Assembly (NCBI RefSeq): GCF_901000735.1
Contig: NC_081543.1
Location: forward strand, 27,609,515 to 27,673,514
Length of the DNA: 64,000 bases
Direction: 5' to 3'
Origin: Corylus avellana
Taxonomy: Eukaryota > Streptophyta > Magnoliopsida > Fagales > Betulaceae
Under the pieces are notes generated by a model. It worked only from the letters and a program-made list of their open reading frames with translations. It made no database searches and had not been told where the DNA came from. The position numbers and the translations under genes are program-made. Of this stretch, positions 34,303-46,351 are shown in pieces; within the stretch, counting starts at the first letter, position 1; the number at the start of each line of letters is the position of its first letter.

Positions 34303-34934
34303 TGTAAGCTCTATTTGAAGAAATTATGCAGTTATTATCCATACCAACTTAGTATTTAAGTGGGATTCTCAGTATCGTATTGAGTGTAGTGTTTCCATGA
34401 AGAGATGCTTCTGATTTACTTTCCTCTATCAATTGCATGGATTATCTTTCATGTAGATGTGATTAAGTGGTACCCATGATAGGATTTATTCCTAACACGT
34501 GCAATTAGGTTGTCTATTACAATGTGTAATGAGAAGCATCAAGCGGGAGGTTATTTCGGTCCAGCCTGTTTGGAAAGGTGTTTGAGCATCCCGAGAGTAA
34601 AACTCGGGTGTCCTCTCATAATGCAATGGATAGCCACATTGTACCCGATCGATACCCGTCCTCCTTCCAACTTCAGTTAGCAAGGAACAATCTGTCTTTG
34701 CTGGAAAGCTTCAAAATAGGGTAAGTGCTCCTCCACAAAGTGATGTGGTAGCCAAGGCTCAAATGAACCAATAATCCAACAGATTTAATAAAGTCGTTGT
34801 ATTTGCCTTCATAACTGTCATATTAAATTATTTTATAAGGGTTGAAGTCGCCCACCAAATATCTGGGAATTACTTAAACAATCTTCTCTAGACCAACTCA
34901 TGATCTCCAAACCCCACAAATTATGCTCCTATTA
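34303..34934. other. LOR-A upstream region
   Basis: No gene is recognised. The stretch at 34492-34683 is less AT-rich and open on the minus strand for 63 codons without any known motif. Promoter signals for LOR-A are probably here, but I see no convincing TATA box. Confidence 0.4.
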
Positions 34935-36005
34935 ATGGCTAACATATATCCCCACACCCCCATCGCCTTCTCCCTACATGACTCCAACAGGAGAAACATT
35001 CACTGTGTGGATGAAATCCCTTCTCTTTCATTCATATGGTTGCACTGTCTTTAATTCCAAGGGCGAGATCGTTTATCGCGTCGATAACTATGACAAGAAG
35101 TGCAGCAATGAAGTTCATCTCATGGATCTGCGTGGAAAAGTTATCTTCACTATACGTCGGAAGGTAGCATATTACCCCCGCTCAACTCCGCCACTTGACA
35201 AAATTTGTATGTTTGTTAATGTGTTTTGAAGGTATTTTTTGTTTTTGGTTTGAAAAAGTATCACCGTGTAATATAAACATGAAAATTGTTTATGTGTTTT
35301 TAAGAATGTTTTATGTTTTGGGTTGTTGTTAATTTTTTTGTTCTGAAACAGTAGCGAAATTTGCCTTAATTTGGGTCTTTCAATTTTTGACTATATTATG
35401 CAGAAATTACAAGCTTGGGGACGTTGGGATGGTTATAGATGGAGCAGCTCTAGCATAATCAAGGATAAGCCATGGTTTCAAGTCAAAAAGTATTGCAGAA
35501 TGCTTAGGGGAGATGTAGCTTGTGGGATTACTGTAGGGTATGACAAATATTGGATGGTTAGATTGGCTGCCAAAGCAACATTCAGGATAGTAGACGTGGA
35601 TGGGGATGTTGTTGCTGAGGTGAGCTTTGATTTCTTAATTTCCTCATATTTATACCAAATTTCATTTGCTTTGAAGTTTAGCAGCCAAATCCTCCCTTAA
35701 GCCCCCACGGTTAGCTCAAACGGTTGACTCGTCTGGTTAATATTACAAGATCGGCTGTTCAAGTTCTTGCTCAACCGATACATCGTGTATTCAGAGTTTA
35801 TCTGATAAAGATAAAAATTAATAATAATAATAATAATAATTGTTTCCCTGATGCACTTGATTTTGTGCAGGCAAAGCGAAAGTGTACATCTTCTGGAGTT
35901 CTGCTTGGAGACGACGTGGTTGCTTTGGAGGTTGTGCCTCATATTGATCATTCCCTTATCATTGCTCTTGTGATAGTGTATGGATTAATTCAACGTAGAA
36001 TGTAA
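34935..36005 (+). CDS. LURP-one-related protein, LOR-A
   Basis: Three exons: to 35163, 35404-35619 and 35871-36005, with GT-AG introns. From the in-frame Met at 34978 the protein has 178 residues of the LOR/tubby-like fold (PF04525): FTVWMKSLLF, YRVDNYDKK, GKVIFTIRRK, KPWFQVKKY, and a hydrophobic C-terminal helix before RRM. It is clearly related to LOR-B. The ATG at 34935 begins MANIYP, like LOR-B's MAKVYP, but is 43 bases before Met 34978 and so out of frame. A one-base change in the C-rich CCCCACACCCCC tract explains this. Either translation starts at 34978, losing about 15 residues, or the base count is a sequencing error. LOR proteins are linked to defence responses; the molecular role is unknown. 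Confidence 0.85.
35699..35840 (+). mobile_element. tRNA-derived SINE in LOR-A intron 2
   Basis: It contains GGTTAGCTCAAACGG, an A-box-like word. About 40 bases later comes CTGTTCAAGTTC, a weak B-box-like word. It ends in an (AAT)n tail at about 35819-35840. It lies in the same orientation as the gene, between exons 2 and 3. LOR-B has no counterpart in its intron 2. Confidence 0.55.
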
Positions 36006-36445
36006 ATAATCTTTAATTATCAAAGACTTGCAAAGAATGTCTCCATCAGGCTAGCTAGCTTGCACTTCTTTTGACTTGGCATCCATTTTCCTCTTTCCTC
36101 GTATATACTTGTAATGAAATTTTTTAATACCAATTTTTGTTTGGTCGGCAGAGGTGATGAAAGCTGAGAAGAACATATATACATAGAAGGGAAAAAAGAA
36201 CTCTTATGTATTAATTGTCATTCTTTGCATTTTAGGGTGAAGATTGAATCTCTTGGTAAAAAAATATATATGAATGAAGATTTTATTCTGGTGATTTTAG
36301 CACCATTTATAACCTCTAAAAAAAAAAAAAATTAAATAATAAAAATAAAAATAAAAAATCAACATCAAGCCATCAATATGTTTGGTTATCTCACTATACA
36401 TTTTATTTTTGGCCAAATGTATTGCGTTATGGATATCGCAATAGT

Positions 36446-36447
<2 letters not shown>

Positions 36448-36503
<56 letters not shown>

Positions 36504-37585
36504 AGTTAGGAAATGGTTACAAGTGATCAAAATACCGAAAAGGGGAGAGCTCTCCTACAAAAACCCAAACACAGAAATTAATAGTGCAAGAACCGAAACA
36601 AAGTAAGAAATGGGCCAAATAATTAGCCTGGTCTTCTTCAAGGGACCGCATAAAGCGGTTTTAACAGCAAAAAGAGTGCATGAAGAGTCATAAACTTCAA
36701 GAGGTTTACAAGCCCTAATTACAGGTGAAAGAAACCCATGAGGTCCAAACCCATCTGCACCCCCAGCACAGAACAACATCGACCACATGAAGGAAGTCAA
36801 TATAGGGAAGGCATTGATAAGATCCGAATCTGGAGCCGATGAAAAGGGAATACTGTCTCCAGAAGCACTAGTCTTCACTACAAAATTAAACCCTAAATAC
36901 ATAGGGAGACTAAAACTCACAAAACCCAAACAAAATAACAGGAAATACATGGAAAGAAAGGAAAAAACAAAAAAATAAAAACAGCAAGCGGAAATGTAAC
37001 ACAAAACCAAACAACCAACAGTGACAGTAATGATGAGGGTGGAGGAGCGGCCGGAGGAGTCTATTGTCCGAGGCGTGGGGAACACGCGCTGGTGCATGAG
37101 ATCCATGCTCAAGCACGTGGAGCTCACGCTCCGGCACGTGTAGTGCTGGCAACGGATCGCAAGGTGGAGGTGGAGAGCTAGGAGGCCGGTGGTGATGGTG
37201 GAGTGGTGCGTGTAGGTTAGCCTGAGGAAAGTAGATTGGGTTTTAAAAGAACCCATCTATGAACCAAGGAAGGTCCGGGCTGCAGCATGGAGGACGGTGA
37301 GCGGCGAGTGGCGAGCGCCCAAACAAGGAAGGAGGCAGACAACCTAGGGCAGCGGAGCGGTGGACAACAGAAGATGGAGCAAAAACATTATGCAGGCAGG
37401 CGACAGAAAAACAAGGAAACCATGGAAAAAATTACAGCCGAAGAGGAAATAAAGGGAGAGGGGAGGAGGGAAGGTAACTGACGGTAGTAGAAAACCTCAC
37501 AAGAATGAGGTAGTGTTTTCTCTACATAGAGAGAAGGAGGAGCTTCTCTCACTAACAATGAGAGAATCATTTTTTTGTTTGTATT
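36448..37585 (-). mobile_element. L1-derived retroinsertion with 50-base poly(A) tail
   Basis: A 50-T run (36448-36497) on the plus strand is the poly(A) tail of a minus-strand insert. Perfect 15-bp direct repeats ATATCGCAATAGTAG flank it at 36433-36447 and 37586-37600, which proves target-primed integration. Within, the distal end is a pyrimidine-rich leader-like stretch. The rest lacks endonuclease or reverse-transcriptase motifs, so it is an internally deleted or non-autonomous L1-type copy. A 233-codon open frame (36555-37256, minus) has no recognisable domain. The long pure tail implies a young insertion. It sits about 440 bases past the LOR-A stop. Confidence 0.8.
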
Positions 37586-37741
37586 ATATCGCAATAGTAG
37601 TACTTGTATACTACTTCTGTTGCTGTCATATACTCTACCTTTGTGATAAACAAAAAGCAAATGTCGGCTGTAATAACACAACCAAGATAGTAAAACTAGC
37701 TAGCGTAATAGAATCAACATATCTAATAACACTATAACTTA

Positions 37742-38153
37742 TGTAACGACCTAAGGAAAAGCGGTAGCCACATTTGTGCTATTACTTCAAAATGACTAGC
37801 CAATTTGGAGCTTACCTAGAATTGATTATAAAGCTCAGTTTCACATAATAACTAGGTAATGTGGGACTTAGTACCCATAATTATCTTTATAAACACCCAC
37901 TCTATGTGGGCTTCTTCTCATCTTCCCAATATAGGATCGGGGTGTTACAAACTCCCCATCTTAAAGCGCTAGCCACATCTACGCTATTACTCTAAAAGGA
38001 CTAGTCAATTTGGAGCTTCCCTAGAATTTATTATAAAACTCAGTTTTACCTAGTAACTAGGCAATGTGGGACTTAGTACCCATAACTATCTTTATAAACT
38101 ACCCACTCTATGTGGGCTTCTTCTCATCTTCCCAATGAGACCGAGGTGTTATA
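37742..38153. repeat. Two tandem TRIM-like LTRs
   Basis: Unit 1 (37742-37949) starts TGTAACGACC and ends GGGGTGTTACA, giving TG...CA ends over 208 bp. Unit 2 (about 37958-38153) repeats most of it: AGCGCTAGCCACATCTACGC, then GTGGGACTTAGTACCCATAA, then GTGGGCTTCTTCTCATCTTC, ending GTGTTATA. Only about eight bases separate them and no internal region is seen. This could be a terminal-repeat retrotransposon in miniature or an LTR tandem. Confidence 0.6.
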
Positions 38154-38694
38154 ACTTATATATGTCATTGGTCATTGTCATAGATCAAGCCAACAATATT
38201 TCTCAAATATGGAAGTATCTATTTTATAGTTGCCAATAAACCTTAACTAACAATATGGATATATTATTGCTTGTTAAATGTCCTTACAATGTTCCCAACT
38301 GCACAAAAGAGAACATGTGATATGAATTGTTCCTCATTGTCTAATTGAATCTTCAGTGTGTTAATATTTAATGCAACAATCAACATGTTATTTGCATAGA
38401 GTAGCAAATAGACAAGAAGCATACATCTATATATAAATTACCTATACACACAAGAAGCAACAATCAACATGTCATTTGCTGATCCTAGTGCTTTAAGGTG
38501 ACTAGACTGGGCTTTGGCCCATTTCTAGTTTTTTTTTTTTTTTCATCATCATCATCTTTGCCATGCATGTATAGTTTGTATTGGATGGTTCAGGCTGCCT
38601 GTGTTTGGCCGGCCTTCTTTTGTTTTTGTTGGTTTTGTACTTAATTTCTTGTACTCCATGTACTGTTTATATTTTATATAATAATATTTATCTT
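38154..38694. other. Intergenic to gap 2, no gene seen
   Basis: AT-rich sequence with two copies of a short word (CAATCAACATGT at about 38376 and 38461). No coding feature. Confidence 0.45.
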
Positions 38695-38794
38695 NNNNNN
38701 NNNNNNNNNNNNNNNNNNNNNNNNNNNNNNNNNNNNNNNNNNNNNNNNNNNNNNNNNNNNNNNNNNNNNNNNNNNNNNNNNNNNNNNNNNNNNN
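38695..38794. other. Assembly gap 2, 100 N
   Basis: Exactly 100 N. Unlike gaps 1 and 3, I see no duplicated sequence on its two sides. Confidence 0.98.
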
Positions 38795-40189
38795 AAACAG
38801 CTCCAAATATAAAATATTCACAAAACAAATAATTAAAACTACTTTCACTTTTAAGTCACATCATAAACATAAAAAAAAAATCCTTCAAAAAGCGTTGTTA
38901 AACCACACAACCTCTTTAATTAATTTAATTTGGAGGCAGGCACGATATAGAGGTCTATCCCTTTTCTTTTTATTATATATATTGTAGCTCTGTTTCTTTT
39001 TTCTTTTTTTCTTTTTCTTTTTTCTTTTTTTTTTATTACGTTTGCTGACCGTTTTTTCACACGAAGCAAGACAAAAATATTAATACACGTTTTCTTGTTC
39101 ATTGGATGCTCATTAAATTTAATATCGTGAGTAATAATCTTCTCTTTTCTCTTAAACTTTTCATTTTTTTAATATATAAATGATTTTTTTAATAATACCT
39201 TTAATCCATGCTGATCAGCAAAGTGTGTAGGAGATCTAATCATGGGAATATGCATTATATTTTATGATAATTGATCCGATGGAATTATTTTCAGTCGCTA
39301 TATGCAGTACTATTTTGGATTTTTCAATTCTTTCTTTTTTTACTTTTCTTGTTTTCTTTTTGTTGGGAACTTTGGGGGACCAATAATACACGAACACAAA
39401 AATAATATTAAAAATATGTATATATTTATAGTTATAAAATTTTTCTTCAAATATTTATATATAATTAAATGTATGTATTTTTTGACCTAAAAATTAAGTT
39501 TAACCTTATTAAAATTAGACTTAGGCTCTTATTCATATATATATACCCCTCTTGGTTAAAAATTTAAACATGTTCCCTCCCTGTTTGTACCCTTTGTTTT
39601 GCCTTTCAAAAAATATAATTTGGGTAGGGCATAAAGATCAATTATTCCTCCTTTCTAAACACTAAAATTCAAGTTGTTTTCACTATTGAAGTTTGGTATT
39701 AGAGACTCTTCTTGAAATAACAAGAATTCCCATAAAGATAGAAAAAATGGAGAATTTTACTTACTCTCTCAAAGTATTAGCGGTTTCATAATCATAACTT
39801 CGAAGTATCAATTTATATGCATGGTGATATAATTGTCTACCACATAGATGGACACCTGGATTCAAATCCCATTGAACATTCACTCAATATATATATATAT
39901 TATATACCATTAAGTACTATTTGTTGATAACTTGATAGACCAAGGCCGAAAAACTATTGATCCTTTCCATTTCACGTTTCACATTTCACGGTTTACGTTA
40001 GATTTGGAGCATTGAACGGCGTATATATATGTTGGCCGGGTATGTTCTTACATTATTTATAATTTTTAAATCATATGACACTATATACAATGTTAGGTGC
40101 TATAAAATCTAGTATGGACCCAAATGCCAATCTAAGGTATTACAACTTTTATTACAATCTTCTTACAAACTGAATTAAACAACTAAGAG
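38795..40189. other. Intergenic, no gene seen
   Basis: Very AT-rich, with pyrimidine-rich tracts at 38990-39035 and 39325-39360. A short tRNA-like piece at about 39825-39890 (GGATTCAAATCCC, B-box-like) may be a SINE scrap. A stretch at 39480-39530 resembles 18800-18850. Confidence 0.45.
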
Positions 40190-40194
40190 CATAT

Positions 40195-42705
40195 GATTAA
40201 CAAGTTAACCACTAACTAATTAAATTCACGTCAATTTATAAGAAAACTCGTAATAAAAGTTATAATACCCCGATAACACTTGCACAAAGGCAGCCTCCAT
40301 AGTTAAAACAATTTTATACTCTTTGTGCTCCCATTGAAAGCACAATATACTCTTTTATTACAGCCTCCATAGTCCATATAGAATTCTTTCATCTTCTTCT
40401 TGCCGCTGCCGCCCGGGGGTGGGTGAATCCTTTTTTTTTTTTTCCCCACTTCTGGAAAAGAAAGGGATCTCTTTCATCCTTCAGGATAAGCTTCCTTTAA
40501 AAAATATTAACAAAAAATAAAAATCCCCACTTCATTTATTATTTATGTGACAATGAATACATTTGATAGGCTGCATTAGGTAAATCTGCATCAAAATCAC
40601 TGTATTTTTACTGGGATTACACATCAGAGATGCAGGTGGTGTAATTGCATGTTAGGTACCCGACTTTGGCAATGCGTATCAAGTTGGGGTATATATTAAT
40701 ATTCCATAATAAGATCACTGTTGTTTGTGTCACTCTCCTGCCCCCACTTGGTTTTCTCAATACAATACAATATACATATATATCACCTCATTCATCCTTA
40801 TCTATATATATCTAAAATTGAAGGCATGCATGTACAAGATTCTTCAAAGCAGTCATCCCCCAAGTTGTAGGATACAATAATGGAATTTATAATATTAATT
40901 AAATGATTAAATTAATCTACTTAAGCTTTTGAAATGTTGGTGATTTTGAGCTTTGTGTTCATCATTTATCTCCAGTTTCAATTATAAATAATTCACGTGT
41001 TAGGATTCGTTTACTAAGGGGAATATGCTTTAGACATTATGGTGATTTAATAGACTTAATTTCCTCCCTCTATGCAGCCAGCTAGTCAGCAATGCTACAA
41101 TTATATAATGGCACAAAACAATATATGAGAGGTCTCTTTTGTTGCCGTACTTTATATATTAAGACTAATTGGCTTGTGAATTCATTGGTTAGTTTAATGC
41201 ACCCTCGACACAATGACGAGACTAGAATCTGTGCTCATATTTGCATGACAAAAGGTAATCCATATATATACTAAAAAAGAAAAGAAACAACTAGGGTAAA
41301 CATAGGATTGTATCATATATATATAGAGAGAGAAATTATAAAATAAAATTTGCTGTTTTGCTTGATAAAAGGAATAATGTGTTAAAATAGAGGATATTTT
41401 TCATATTGTGTTGATTTCATTTTTCTTCTATAGTATTTATCATAGATAGCTTCGGTAAGATTTGATTACCTTTAATTTCTTAATTAGCTTCCTTTCGCTT
41501 ACCTTACTTTCTTTATAAATAGGGTTATATGTAACATGTTAATAAAATCAAAGCGTAGTCTTATGCGACACCTTCGAATGATGGACATTGGCCTCTAAGA
41601 TCGAACCACCTCAAATTTGTCTCTTTCTTTATCTACTTCCGCCAAATTTGTCTCTTTCTTTATCTACTTCTGCCTCTCTTTTTTTGGTTCCATATTTCAT
41701 TTTAGTATAAACTTCTACAGAATGAATTCGTCTATATAGTTGGTATTTGGATCATAGTAAACCAATTTGCACCCATTAGTTTTGAATGGCAGGTGATCAC
41801 TATGAATCATGAGTTTGGTTTGCCGGCGGTGAAAAAATTATTGGAGATCTTTCTACAAAAATTAACCGGAAACATCCCTCTAGTAAAAAAGTAACTAGAA
41901 TTCTTCTCCAATCTTGTAACCTTTCACCATTAATTTTTGCACAGGAGCTCTCTGATATGATAATTTTTTCAAAGGAAGTAAGCCAATGAATAAACTTGCA
42001 GCAAACTAGTTCTTTCCAAACCTATGTCAGCTTACACTCATGAAAAGTAAGCCTATGACCTAATTAATTTGGTGGCCAGCAACTGATGATTATAATTGAA
42101 TGATTAGATAAGCATATTAGAAAGGGTTTGATAAGGTTGAAAGCAACTATGGATAAAAATAATGCACAAGGAATGTGTGCCCCTTTTATTCCCTAATTGC
42201 AAAAAATTGTCAATCTCGATCTGTTAAGTATAATATATATAGAAGCTAGCTTCATATGACTTGCAGGGCGCTTCCTTTGTCCTTTAGGAGACCCTTTACC
42301 CACCCAAAGGGCCCGACTTTCACAACATTTTAAAACTATGCAATAAAAGGTTTAAAAAAGAACACATTTATAAAGGGGGGCTGCACTTTATTTTTTTTAT
42401 TTTTATTTTTTATAATACATTTTCAGAAGGAATATGTATAGAAGACTGCTCTTTGCAAAATACACTGAAAAGTATCTATGTATACCTAATTAAACAGACA
42501 TGCCCAAAACGTTTGTTAATCATAGTTGACCCAATGCAACCAATCACTTCCTAGGTTATTTAGCTAGTGCACTTTCACTATTCTAGAAACCCAATTAAAC
42601 AACGAAAAGGCTACGTATGTAGCCAATTAAATTACTAGAATAATAGAAATATATATTAATTAATCACCATGCTTAGTTTCTATATATCCATTAAGGATGG
42701 TGGAG
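40195..42705. other. LOR-B upstream region, no other gene seen
   Basis: AT-rich, low-coding DNA. An ORF of 60 codons at 41092-41274 has no recognisable domain. A 31-bp tandem pair (CAAATTTGTCTCTTTC...) lies at about 41608-41672. The counterpart is 52109-54592. Confidence 0.45.
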
Positions 42706-42713
42706 TATATAAA
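42706..42713 (+). promoter_or_regulatory. TATA box of LOR-B (copy 1)
   Basis: TATATAAA, 83 bases before the LOR-B start codon, followed by a long T tract in the presumed leader. Spacing suits a plant TATA promoter with a short 5' UTR. Confidence 0.5.
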
Positions 42714-42795
42714 CAAGCTCTCAGACAGGTTTCTGTACCATTATTCCAAACTTTTTTTTTTTTTTTTTTTTTTCCAAGTATCTTCCTTTTGATCA

Positions 42796-43707
42796 ATGGC
42801 GAAAGTGTACCCTCAAGTTCCAAGTTTTTCTCCCCACATGACTTCAAAGAGAGAATCATTTACTGTATGGATGAAATCTCTTGTTTATCAGACAAATGGG
42901 TGCACTGTTTACAACACAAATGGTGATATTGTTTATCGTGTCGACAACTACGACAAGAAAGGTAGCAATGAAGTTCATCTCATGAATCTCCAAGGCAAAG
43001 TTCTTTTTACTATACGACGGAAGGTATATTAATTGCTTACTGAATTTTCAACTAATTTGCTCAGAAAAAAAAAAAAAAAAAATGAAGACTTAATTAAAAG
43101 AAAATTTGGTTTTTGTTTTTTGTAATTATTTTGCAGAAACTTCTAGCTTTTGGAGGGTGGGATGGATATAGATGCAACGATTCTTATATAAACGAAAAGA
43201 AGCCATGGTTTCAAGTTAAGAAGTGCTATAGAATATTGCTCAAGGGAGACTTAGGTTTCCAAGTTACTGTCGGTTGTGACAAGTTCTGGATAGTTCGTTT
43301 GGCTGGAAAAACAGCATTTAGAATAGTGAATATTGATGGAGATATTGTTGCAGAGGTGAGTAGATTTCTTAATTTGTAGATATTCAGGTTGTTTGGTGGG
43401 TTCAGTAGAATGATATACGACTGTGATAAGATTGGGATGACGTAACTGTTATATGGCAGTAATATATATAACGGTTGGTTGTTATTGTTCTAGTTTTGAA
43501 ATTAAGGTTATGTGAATGAGATTAAAGGTTGCTTACATGTTTTTGTTCTTGTGTTCGGATTTGTGGATGCAGGCAAAACCAAAGCAGGCATCTTCTGGGG
43601 TACTGTTGGGCGATGATGTTTTGGCTTTGGTGGTGGAGCCTCATATGGATCATTCCCTTATGATGGCTCTATTGATTGTCTATGGACTGATCCGACGTAG
43701 AATGTGA
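42796..43707 (+). CDS. LURP-one-related protein, LOR-B (copy 1)
   Basis: Exons 42796-43023, 43137-43355 and 43573-43707 join in frame to 582 nt, 193 residues. Introns are GT-AG, 113 and 217 bases. The start ATG gives MAKVYPQVPSFSPHM. The LOR (PF04525) tubby-like fold follows: FTVWMKSLVYQTNGCTVYN, YRVDNYDKK, GKVLFTIRRK, KPWFQVKKCY, FRIVNIDGDIVAE, then a C-terminal hydrophobic helix (HSLMMALLIVYGLI) ending RRRM. The fold packs a central helix inside a beta barrel. LOR genes are associated with responses to pathogens, but no biochemical activity is established. It shares exon boundaries with LOR-A, so the two arose by duplication. Length and splice sites are normal. Confidence 0.92.
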
Positions 43708-43768
43708 AATGATTGAGTTTTGCTTCTGATCGAGTCTTCTGATTCAATTTTGCTTCTCCTCACTGTTT

Positions 43769-43815
<47 letters not shown>

Positions 43816-44356
43816 AAGTTCTGTTTGTATTAGCTAGGGTTTTTTTTTTTAGATGTGAAGAGAGAGTAGATATATATGGAAATGGAAGAAGGAAAGAGAG
43901 ACAATATTCTATTCATTCATTATATAAAAGCCAGGCATGCAGTAATATATAGCCTTTCAGTGTCTTCAGTCTTTTTTCAGTTAATTGCGTTAGTATTATC
44001 GCAATTCAACTTCTAAAATTGCGGTTCCGTTTATGAAATTATATATGCAATGTTTAAAATGCACTGCTTACCTGTCATTTTGTTTACTTAATTAACACAC
44101 TCCAAAATAATAAATTTCTATGATTTTGTTTAAAAATGCGTTTTTGATGCGAAATTGGGGGCTAAACCCATTCACCACTAAAGGCTATGTCCACAGAGTT
44201 TCAGCATGGTCTCACTATTGTTAAAGATAAAAGATCAAAGCCACGTATAAGATAACTCATAAGCGGAATCACGGAGAAAAATATTAAAGCCACGCACAAG
44301 ATAACCAACAAAAACTATTCTTGAGAAACAATACAGAAAGCGTCAATTACATTTGT
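43708..44356. other. LOR-B downstream region
   Basis: Holds an (AT)n-(AG)n microsatellite at about 43770-43815 and AT-rich sequence. No gene is seen. The counterpart is 55595-56243. Confidence 0.5.
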
Positions 44357-44364
44357 ACTAAACC

Positions 44365-45077
44365 TAGGGCTGGCAATTTTGACACGACCCGACAACCCGA
44401 CACGAACACGACACGAAATTAGCGGGTTTGGGTTTACATTAAACGGGTTTGGGTCATAAACGGGTCGACCCGTTTATGAGTGCTTAACGGGTCGTGTCAC
44501 GGGTCAACCCGCGGGTGACCCGCCAGACCCGTTTGTCTTTTTTTTTTTTTTACTTAAAAGAATTAAAGAAAAAATGAAAAAGTAAAAACAGCACAGAGAG
44601 GCTAAGAGCCATAGATTAGATCGTGAAGCCTCCAGTCCAGATCTAGAATTATAAACAAAAACCCATTCGGCCATTCCTCAATTTCCTCCCTCTCGGCCTC
44701 ACCGGACCTCACACCACCGCCCACGCCACTTAACTTCTAACTATTAAGTGATTTGGTATGGCTAGCCTGCTAGGAGTTTAATTTTAAGAGATAATTGCTA
44801 AAAATATTATTATTTAAAAAAAAAAAAAAAAAAAAAAAATCATTTTTTAAGTTAAACGGGTAAACGGGTCGTGTCGTGTCGTGTCGACCCGGAACGACCC
44901 GTTATTTAAACGGGTCTCACGGGTTGTGTCGTGCGACCCGTGAAAAACCCGGGTTCGAGTCGTGTCGGGGGGTCCGACCCGTTTAATAAACGGGTCGTGT
45001 CTGGTCTTGGTTAAACGGGTCGCGGGTCCCCGTGGGTCGTAAACGGGTCGACCCGCGGACCCGTTTTGACAGCCCTA
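44365..45077. mobile_element. Polymorphic non-autonomous hAT element, 713 bp
   Basis: The ends are TAGGGCTG and CAGCCCTA. It is flanked by perfect 8-bp duplications ACTAAACC (44357-44364 and 45078-45085). The partner segment has one uninterrupted ACTAAACC at 56244-56251, an exact empty site. Sub-terminal zones are dense arrays of CGGGTCGACCCG and CGGGTCGTGTC words. No ORF encodes a transposase. Confidence 0.93.
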
Positions 45078-45085
45078 ACTAAACC

Positions 45086-46012
45086 CTAAAGTCGAACTCA
45101 TAAAAAATTTCATTTAAACCGTAGCACTTCCAACATCGACGAAATTGATTATAAACCAGGTTAAACACAAACCAGACTCCGCATAGCCTAATTAACCAAC
45201 CCTTAAAAGCTTTCAGAATATTGCTGTTGTGTTTATAAGTTTGACTCCCAAAAACAGGTGAGCAAAGCACTGGGTGATATCATAGGCATATAAAGTATTC
45301 AATAAACTCAAGTTTATCTCCAACATCATTTAAAATGCCGACAAGTTTATTCATTAGAAAAGAAAATGCCAACAAGTACATATCAAATATGCAAAATTTT
45401 CCTAATTATGTATATATTTGGATTTCAGACCCTTTGATCATGCATAACAAAGCTTCAAGATAGCAGTCAACGTCCAAAAATAATAATAATAATAATAAGA
45501 AAGAAAATAACTCAAACAAAAGGGAATGGCACGTAGCTAGCTAGCCGTGGTGTATATGAACTGTAGATGGTGGTGACCCCTATATTAATCCAAACAAATC
45601 TCATCTCCAAGTTTACATTAATTTTAAAGAAAAACATAAGGCGATGGAAATTAAAATAGAACGGTGACAGAGAAATAGAGAAAATAGATTTTATGTGGTA
45701 CGGTTTTATTATAAAATATCATTATTTATAGGATAGTGGAGACCGGAGAGAATACAAAATGGTAAACGAGATCAAATCAAATCATATTTGAATACAATCA
45801 AGTTTGACTATAGAATATTACAAATAAATCTCTTATAAAATCAAATCCCATAATATAATTCTAACAAATTTTTGTGATAGCTATTGCTTAATTACACATT
45901 GATAAAACAGCTTGTAGATAAATGCTTAAATATGTGAGAGTACGGAAGCCATGCATCTTCTCCGTTTCAAGAAAATAAGGGAAGTTGATCTCAATCTTTG
46001 TTTCAAAATCCC
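45086..46012. other. Intergenic, no gene seen
   Basis: AT-rich with an (AAT)n run at about 45480-45498. No supported coding region. The counterpart is 56252-57177. Confidence 0.45.
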
Positions 46013-46194
46013 GAGTAATTCTAAAAGTCTCTCTTGTGTCCCTCTTAAATCTCTCCAAAAATAATGTGGCTATTAAAATCATAATTTGATCAAAATTCAA
46101 TAATGATCAATCATAAGTTCAATGGTGATTTTAATAGCCAAATCATTCTTGAAGTGACTCAAGAGGGACACAAGAGGGATTTGTAGCATTACTC
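46013..46194. mobile_element. Foldback MITE A (copy 1)
   Basis: GAGTAATTCTAAAAGTC at the left and the imperfect inverse of GAGTAATGCTACAAATC at the right. Both arms continue with CTTGTGTCCCTCTT. About 182 bp, nearly palindromic, non-coding. Confidence 0.75.
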
Positions 46195-46310
46195 CAAAAT
46201 CCCAAACTTAGAACTAGACCTTTGTCTTATATGGGTAGAGTTGTTATCCTAACTGGTTAAAAGAACTTCTAATCCAGATTAATGTTAGAAGGAGTATATA
46301 AAATGAGAAC

Positions 46311-46351
<41 letters not shown>

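Noticed and set aside
36555..37256. A 233-residue minus-strand protein
   Set aside because: It lies wholly within a poly(A)-tailed L1-derived insert and has no recognisable domain. The hydrophobic look comes from T-rich sequence.
39825..39890. Possible tRNA gene (GGATTCAAATCCC)
   Set aside because: Only a B-box-like word is present. No cloverleaf can be drawn, so at best it is a SINE scrap.
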